Of a DNA stretch of 43,893 nucleotides, positions 39,707-43,893 are shown piece by piece (position 1 is the first letter of the stretch; each line of letters begins with the position of its first letter). Below the pieces are notes generated by a model. The model did not search any database, was not told the DNA's origin, and saw only the letters and a program-made list of their open reading frames with translations. The stretch spans positions 1 through 43,893 of the IMG/VR virus record IMGVR_UViG_3300045284_000173; one strand, written 5' to 3'. Made by a program: the position numbers and the translations under genes. Source of the stretch: a virus.

Positions 39707-39902
39707 AGTAGACTTCAGACCAAATCATCGTCTTGATATCGTTAACAATATCATCGCGTATGAGAATGGCGACCTTGACGAGACTGATGTGGTCACACTC
39801 TTTCAGCAGCTGGTTGACACGGGCCTAGCGTGGCAATTGCAAAGCGCATACGGACGACAGACGATGAGGTTTCTGCAAGACGGTTTGATTACGAAAGGCT
39901 GA
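39693..39902 (+). CDS. DUF7417-like small protein
   Basis: This encodes 69 residues, overlapping the previous gene. The sequence IIAYENGDLDETDVVTLFQQ followed by LVDTGLAWQLQSAYGR and FLQDGLI is the pattern of a widespread phage family (DUF7417 in my memory). Helical, no catalytic motif. Confidence 0.65.
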   Translation: MKRSRVDFRPNHRLDIVNNIIAYENGDLDETDVVTLFQQLVDTGLAWQLQSAYGRQTMRFLQDGLITKG

Positions 39903-39914
39903 GCGTATGTCTTG

Positions 39915-39937
39915 TAGGCAGGCCCGTAGCCTGCCTA
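39915..39937 (+). promoter_or_regulatory. 9-bp hairpin between two small genes
   Basis: TAGGCAGGC and GCCTGCCTA pair perfectly around CCGTA. No T-run follows, so a transcription terminator is unlikely; an mRNA structure or an operator is more plausible. Confidence 0.45.
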
Positions 39938-39975
39938 GAGGACATAGGCAGATAACCAAGAGGAGGGACAGGACC

Positions 39976-40164
39976 ATGAAACAGACCAGTTCGATTACGC
40001 GACGGATGACGGCAGCACAGGATAAGGCGTCCGAGAACAAGCGATTCAATCGGGAGAACTTGACGCGGGCGTTCTGTGAGGGGGCGTTAGGGAAGGATAG
40101 GCCGATTCTTATTGAGGGGTTCGTGGCGTTTCTGAAGACCCTGAAGACCTGGGGCGGTATCTGA
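39976..40164 (+). CDS. Small basic protein
   Basis: The start is ATG 39976 with GAGGAGGGACA upstream; 62 residues. SSITRRMTAAQDKASENKRF leads into FCEGALGKDRPILIEGFVAF and a short tail. Possibly helical and nucleic-acid associated; not recognised. Confidence 0.5.
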   Translation: MKQTSSITRRMTAAQDKASENKRFNRENLTRAFCEGALGKDRPILIEGFVAFLKTLKTWGGI

Positions 40165-40165
40165 G

Positions 40166-40357
40166 ATGGCGCACTACATTTTTGTCGTCAATGTGCGGAC
40201 ACAGGACGGTCCTGTCGAGGATGAGGAAGCACGAAGTTCGGCTGAGAACCTGCAATCAGACATCCAATCAAACCTCGAATGGTTTTGGGATGTGGAGAAG
40301 GTTACCGTGCGCCAAGTCCTGACGACCTATGAGGACGCCGCAAGGGAGGACGTATGA
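40166..40357 (+). CDS. Small hypothetical protein
   Basis: This encodes 63 residues. Beta-like YIFVVNVRTQDGP, then an acidic helix EARSSAENLQSDIQ, and VEKVTVRQVL. It overlaps the next start. Nothing more can be said. Confidence 0.5.
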   Translation: MAHYIFVVNVRTQDGPVEDEEARSSAENLQSDIQSNLEWFWDVEKVTVRQVLTTYEDAAREDV

Positions 40358-40737
40358 AAACGTGGACCGTAGACCAGATGGTCAAAGAAGGGGCGTGCTA
40401 TACGCCCGAACGGATAGCCGAACTGTGGGCCAGACGAACGGCTTTGGCTCTGCCTGATATCCTCGCCTTGGATATTCCATCTGTTGATAAGATGTGGGTC
40501 GTATGGCGGCCGAAGGCTATAACGGTCGTTCAACAACAACACATTGTTGAACATATTGTGGCCCGTTGTATACAAGCACATGCTTTGTCTGAGGCAGTTA
40601 CGAAAGTGTGGGCAGAAAATTGGTTGTCAGGAAAAGACCGAACAAGGAAGGCGGCGGGGGCGGCGGGGGCGGCGGCGGGGGCGGCGGAATATGACCGTCA
40701 GGTTCAAGACGTGCTGGATTGTCTGGAGGAGGATTGA
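40354..40737 (+). CDS. Hypothetical protein with a short GGC/alanine array
   Basis: This encodes 127 residues, overlapping its neighbours on both sides. Residues about 98-112 are encoded by the GGC-rich tract at 40651-40687 and read AAGAAGAAAGAAEYD. The rest has KAITVVQQQHIVEHIVARCI and an acidic end (DCLEED). A 9-bp inverted repeat (40528-40536/40544-40552) is inside the gene. The array is the same triplet class as the genome-end array, so this gene may be another site of repeat growth. Confidence 0.55.
   Translation: MKTWTVDQMVKEGACYTPERIAELWARRTALALPDILALDIPSVDKMWVVWRPKAITVVQQQHIVEHIVARCIQAHALSEAVTKVWAENWLSGKDRTRKAAGAAGAAAGAAEYDRQVQDVLDCLEED
40651..40687. repeat. GGC/GCG triplet tract inside a gene
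   Basis: A tract of 37 bases of GCG and GGG triplets only, in the alanine/glycine frame of the host gene. It matches the composition of the end arrays but is much shorter. Confidence 0.8.
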
Positions 40738-40931
40738 TGGCAAGATGCCCTGCATGTAAGCGTCATTTTCGGACCCTCGACGACGAGGAAGGGATGCATG
40801 AGTGTCCGCGATGTGGCTATGCGCCGTGGCATGACCGGGAGCCAGAAGAGGAACCCGAACCCTGCCCACATAATATCACGGAGTGGCAGGACGGCGAACG
40901 TCTGTGTTTGCAATGTGGAGACGTGTTGTAA
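40737..40931 (+). CDS. Two-ribbon zinc protein
   Basis: The start is ATG 40737, coupled to the preceding TGA (TGATG). 64 residues: RCPACKRHFRT, then CPRCGYAPWH, and near the end CPHNITEW ... CLQCGDVL, giving four Cys-pair motifs and two likely zinc ribbons. Probably a small nucleic-acid-binding protein; the next gene starts at its stop (TAATG). Confidence 0.6.
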   Translation: MARCPACKRHFRTLDDEEGMHECPRCGYAPWHDREPEEEPEPCPHNITEWQDGERLCLQCGDVL

Positions 40932-41134
40932 TGGAGTGGCGTGTCGGGGACCGTTTGATTGTCCTGACGCCAGACGGTCAGACTTCGTTTGAACGTGGTG
41001 TGCACGAAATCAGTTCTCAGTTGTTGACGCTTCAGCATCTGGGGGCTGACTGGGATAAACGGCCAATGGAGAAGGTCAAAATAACGCAAGTGGAGTTGTG
41101 GTGGCGAGAACGGTTACTCAGGGTGGAGGTCTGA
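40931..41134 (+). CDS. Small hypothetical protein
   Basis: This encodes 67 residues from ATG 40931 (TAATG). WRVGDRLIVLTPDGQT at the start, then a helical middle and ELWWRERLLRVEV. No family recognised. Coupled to the next gene. Confidence 0.5.
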   Translation: MEWRVGDRLIVLTPDGQTSFERGVHEISSQLLTLQHLGADWDKRPMEKVKITQVELWWRERLLRVEV

Positions 41135-41337
41135 TGGAGAAGCGAGCGCGATACTATGCATACGTCATCACAGAAATGACAGACGGTCACGTCTCATTTC
41201 GGCATGACTTCCTGTGGGCTGATAACGAACAGGATGCGTATAGGCGGGCGCACAATGCACGGCAGACAGGCGTGTCCTTTATCGCACAACCGACAGGGAA
41301 CGGTCTGAACGATTACATCTTTGAAGTGGAGTGGTAA
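41134..41337 (+). CDS. Small hypothetical protein
   Basis: This encodes 67 residues from ATG 41134 (TGATG). YYAYVITEMTDGHVSFRHDF, then DNEQDAYRRAHNARQTGV. Mixed alpha/beta, unrecognised; continuous coupling supports it. Confidence 0.5.
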   Translation: MEKRARYYAYVITEMTDGHVSFRHDFLWADNEQDAYRRAHNARQTGVSFIAQPTGNGLNDYIFEVEW

Positions 41338-41341
41338 TCAT

Positions 41342-41509
41342 ATGGATTGGGGTGACGCGAAACGACCAGAGGACGACCCCGCGTATATCTGTGACTTCTG
41401 TGGTCATGTGGCTTGTGATGGGTTCAGCTGTGATGAGGCATTGCAAGCCATCGAGGACTATGACGACGACAATGCGAGCGAACAGGATACGAGCAATGAG
41501 GGTTCTTAG
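41342..41509 (+). CDS. Acidic Cys-rich small protein
   Basis: This encodes 55 residues. CDFCGHVACDGFSCDE contains four Cys, then an acidic tail (EDYDDDNASEQDTSNEG). The start follows GGAGTGG. Possibly metal binding. It overlaps the start of the next short gene. Confidence 0.45.
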   Translation: MDWGDAKRPEDDPAYICDFCGHVACDGFSCDEALQAIEDYDDDNASEQDTSNEGS

Positions 41510-41600
41510 GTGGGTGTTTGGGCTGACGTTTAGGCCGAAGGTTGGGCCGATGAATGAAGTGTGGATTCGTGAGTATCTCTATCAGGAAGGGAAAGCGTGA
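41496..41600 (+). CDS. 34-residue basic peptide
   Basis: A short frame from ATG 41496, with a Trp/Phe/Arg-rich N-terminus (RVLRWVFGLTFRPK). It overlaps both neighbours (GTGA at 41597). Position in the coupled run supports it weakly. Confidence 0.4.
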   Translation: MRVLRWVFGLTFRPKVGPMNEVWIREYLYQEGKA

Positions 41601-41833
41601 CCATGAGTCATGTGCGAATTCGACATGCGGGCGCAGAAAAGTGGTATCGGAATGTCAGAAATGTTTGGGAAGCGAACGGCTACGTTCATATTGATGTTGG
41701 GCCGGTCCACCCCTACCTCGTTCACTATTGGCGAGAGAGTGGACGGGTATCGGTCCTTATCTGTGAGACGGACGAGGATGTGACCCGGAGTCTCAGGGAG
41801 GAGATGGGATGGCCGACCCTTACTCCGACGTAG
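41597..41833 (+). CDS. Small hypothetical protein
   Basis: This encodes 78 residues (GTG 41597; ATG 41603 is an alternative). HVRIRHAGAEKWYRNVRNVW, then DVGPVHPYLVHYW. Mostly beta, overlapping the helicase gene by 25 bp. Unrecognised. Confidence 0.5.
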   Translation: MTMSHVRIRHAGAEKWYRNVRNVWEANGYVHIDVGPVHPYLVHYWRESGRVSVLICETDEDVTRSLREEMGWPTLTPT

Positions 41834-42912
41834 ACATTCTGACGTTCAAAGAACTGTTAGCCAGACCTGAACCGCCTTGGCTCATTGAGGATGTCTTACG
41901 AGCGGACCAAGTAGGCGTGGTGTATGGCCCACCGAATAAAGGCAAGACCTTCCTGGTCTTGGACTGGGGGTTGCATGTGGTAACCGGCTTGAACTGGGCC
42001 GGTCATGCTATCACACAAGGGCCGGTTCTGTATATGGCCGGGGAGGGGGCGTTTAGTTTGCAGAAGCGGGCGGGCGCATGGGCCGCATACCATAAGATGG
42101 ATGATATCGCCATGTATTTTCAGTGCAGGCCGCTAGACATGCGGTCGGACGAGACGCTTGAACAGCTACAGGACGCGCTAGACAATTGGGCCGACCACGA
42201 ATCGGGCGAGCCGCAGTTGAATCCTCGGCTGGTGATTGTAGATACTTTGTCGCAGTTCTTTGGCGGCGGTGACGAAAATAGCGCGGACATGGCGCAGTTC
42301 GTTCAGGCATGCAGGTCGCTCAGTCAGCGCAATGAAACCGCCGTGCTGATTGTCCACCACACGAATAAGGGCGGTATCTCCGAACGAGGACATACGGCAC
42401 TCCGAGGCAATACCGATGTAATGTTCGGTGTAGAGGCCATTGAGGAACACGAGAAGTTGGTTGGGCTGCGGATCACGAACGACAAGCACAGGGATGACCC
42501 CAAGCGCGAAGCGATGACACTACGGATTATCCACTGCCAGGATAGTTTAGTGATTTCCGGCCTGATGTCGGAGAAGGTGTCACGACATGTCGTGACAGTG
42601 CCATCAGAAAAGCTGAAGGATTTGCTACTCTGCGCGTTGACAGTCGAGGATAAGGAACGGGAACTGGTGCCGCTGTCGGATTGGCAGATGACCAGTCCGC
42701 TCGCGGTTCGGACCTTCTACCGCAATCTCCATAAGTTGTTGGATATGAAGCTCGTGAAGACCGCAGGGCGGGGGTTCTATCGTCTGACCCCAGATGGACG
42801 AGAAACCGCCTTTGCGTTACTGCCAGACGGTCAGATGGCAGTAAGAGTAGTGACCACAACCTCATCTTCTGTATCTATAGATACAGAAGGGAGTGGCAAG
42901 GAGGGCACATGA
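41809..42912 (+). CDS. RepA/AAA_25-type replicative helicase
   Basis: This encodes 367 residues. A P-loop VYGPPNKGKTFL (about 43) follows the FKELLARPEPPWLIEDVL lead-in typical of this group. The Walker B-like strand is LVIVDTLSQFF (about 143) and LIVHHTNK (about 182) is the sensor strand. The C-terminal third reads as a winged-helix-like domain (VEDKERELVPLSDWQ, FYRNLHKLLDMKLVKTA). The family includes plasmid RepA helicases and phage helicase/primase-associated ATPases. The final 40 codons overlap motifs also found in the divergent control region. Confidence 0.75.
   Translation: MADPYSDVDILTFKELLARPEPPWLIEDVLRADQVGVVYGPPNKGKTFLVLDWGLHVVTGLNWAGHAITQGPVLYMAGEGAFSLQKRAGAWAAYHKMDDIAMYFQCRPLDMRSDETLEQLQDALDNWADHESGEPQLNPRLVIVDTLSQFFGGGDENSADMAQFVQACRSLSQRNETAVLIVHHTNKGGISERGHTALRGNTDVMFGVEAIEEHEKLVGLRITNDKHRDDPKREAMTLRIIHCQDSLVISGLMSEKVSRHVVTVPSEKLKDLLLCALTVEDKERELVPLSDWQMTSPLAVRTFYRNLHKLLDMKLVKTAGRGFYRLTPDGRETAFALLPDGQMAVRVVTTTSSSVSIDTEGSGKEGT
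42578..42889. promoter_or_regulatory. Motif cluster within the helicase gene 3' end
   Basis: Three inverted repeats lie within 312 bp. They are TGTCACGACATGTCGTGACA (42578-42597), a perfect 20-bp palindrome; TTACTGCCA and TGGCAGTAA (42817-42844) spaced by 10 bp; and a 24-bp palindrome with core CTGTATCTATAGATACAG (42866-42889). The second and third are also found in the divergent region at 36.8-37.05 kb. No comparable structure is expected of ordinary coding sequence. Confidence 0.65.
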
Positions 42913-43178
42913 CGTTGAAAGAACGGTTTGACCAATACGAGAACGAATATCTGTTGTATCGGGAGGCGGGCCGACCGGACCTCAACGCCTTTTATCTTCT
43001 CGATAAGCTGATACCAGGCACGGAAGATATGATTAATGGGGCGGAACACGACGAATACTACCTATCGGTGTCACCCGAGGTCCTGCATCAGGTTGCCTCT
43101 GACGAGGACATTTTGTTTCTCGTTCGATGCGGGGTTCGCTATGACGAAGACGTAGACTCCTTGGCCTTGTATGCGTAA
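42909..43178 (+). CDS. Small hypothetical protein after the helicase
   Basis: This encodes 89 residues with an ATGA overlap to the helicase gene. Acidic helical: LKERFDQYENEYLLYREAGR, AFYLLDKLIPGTEDMINGAE, then ASDEDILFLVRCGVRYDED. No family recognised. It ends 57 bp before the array gene. Confidence 0.55.
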   Translation: MTLKERFDQYENEYLLYREAGRPDLNAFYLLDKLIPGTEDMINGAEHDEYYLSVSPEVLHQVASDEDILFLVRCGVRYDEDVDSLALYA

Positions 43179-43235
43179 CGACCCCAACCCCAGATATAGA
43201 TATGGCAGGCATTCTGCACAGGAAGAGGAACAATC

Positions 43236-43893
<658 letters not shown>

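Overview
The window reads as one nearly complete tailed-phage genome (Caudoviricetes) with a short-tail, podovirus-like virion gene set: large terminase, portal, scaffold, HK97-type capsid protein, head-tail adaptor and a large nozzle-type tail protein, with no long tape measure or contractile sheath recognised. Genes are packed with ATGA or TAATG start/stop overlaps and Shine-Dalgarno sites, so the host is a bacterium. The host itself cannot be named from the sequence, and no integrase, tRNA or rRNA gene was seen. Both ends lie inside the same GGC-rich trinucleotide array. Bases 41-145 match 43741-43845 at a constant offset of 43700 with two mismatches. Joining the ends there makes one open gene of 322 codons, so the molecule is most simply a circular or circularly permuted map of about 43.7 kb.

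The map has two arms. The plus-strand arm runs from about 37.15 kb through the junction to about 9.79 kb. It starts with a lysis module (small protein, M15 peptidase, PGPGW-type membrane protein). A run of small hypothetical and zinc-ribbon genes follows, then a RepA/AAA_25-type helicase and the alanine-array gene across the junction. The replication and recombination block comes next: a candidate ssDNA-binding protein, PD-(D/E)XK nuclease, Sak4-like ATPase, ERCC4 nuclease, family A DNA polymerase and DEDD exonuclease. The arm ends with two nucleotide-metabolism genes (dATP/dGTP diphosphohydrolase-like and deoxyribosyltransferase-like). The minus-strand arm runs from 36.76 kb down to 9.73 kb and holds packaging, head, tail and internal virion genes. 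The arms diverge at 36.76-37.15 kb and converge, with a 65-bp overlap, at 9.73-9.79 kb.

The most unusual content is at the distal end of the late arm. A complete neuB-neuC-neuA set for making a CMP-activated sialic-acid-like sugar lies downstream of a strong intrinsic terminator, together with a secreted Ig-like protein and two small membrane proteins. A protein in the head region (26761-27582) has features reminiscent of the MptE/GT42 fold and is a speculative partner. The late arm also encodes an exported trypsin-like protease and a 53-residue candidate Acb2/Tad1-like anti-defence protein.

Regulation: the divergent region carries several TTACTGCCA repeats and an 18-bp core palindrome CTGTATCTATAGATACAG. 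Both motifs recur together about 6 kb away inside the 3' end of the helicase gene, suggesting one factor or an origin acting at two sites. Other signals are a near-consensus sigma70-type promoter at terL, two convincing minus-strand terminators, a strongly structured leader at 499-582, and one gene broken by an in-frame TGA (7324-7665).
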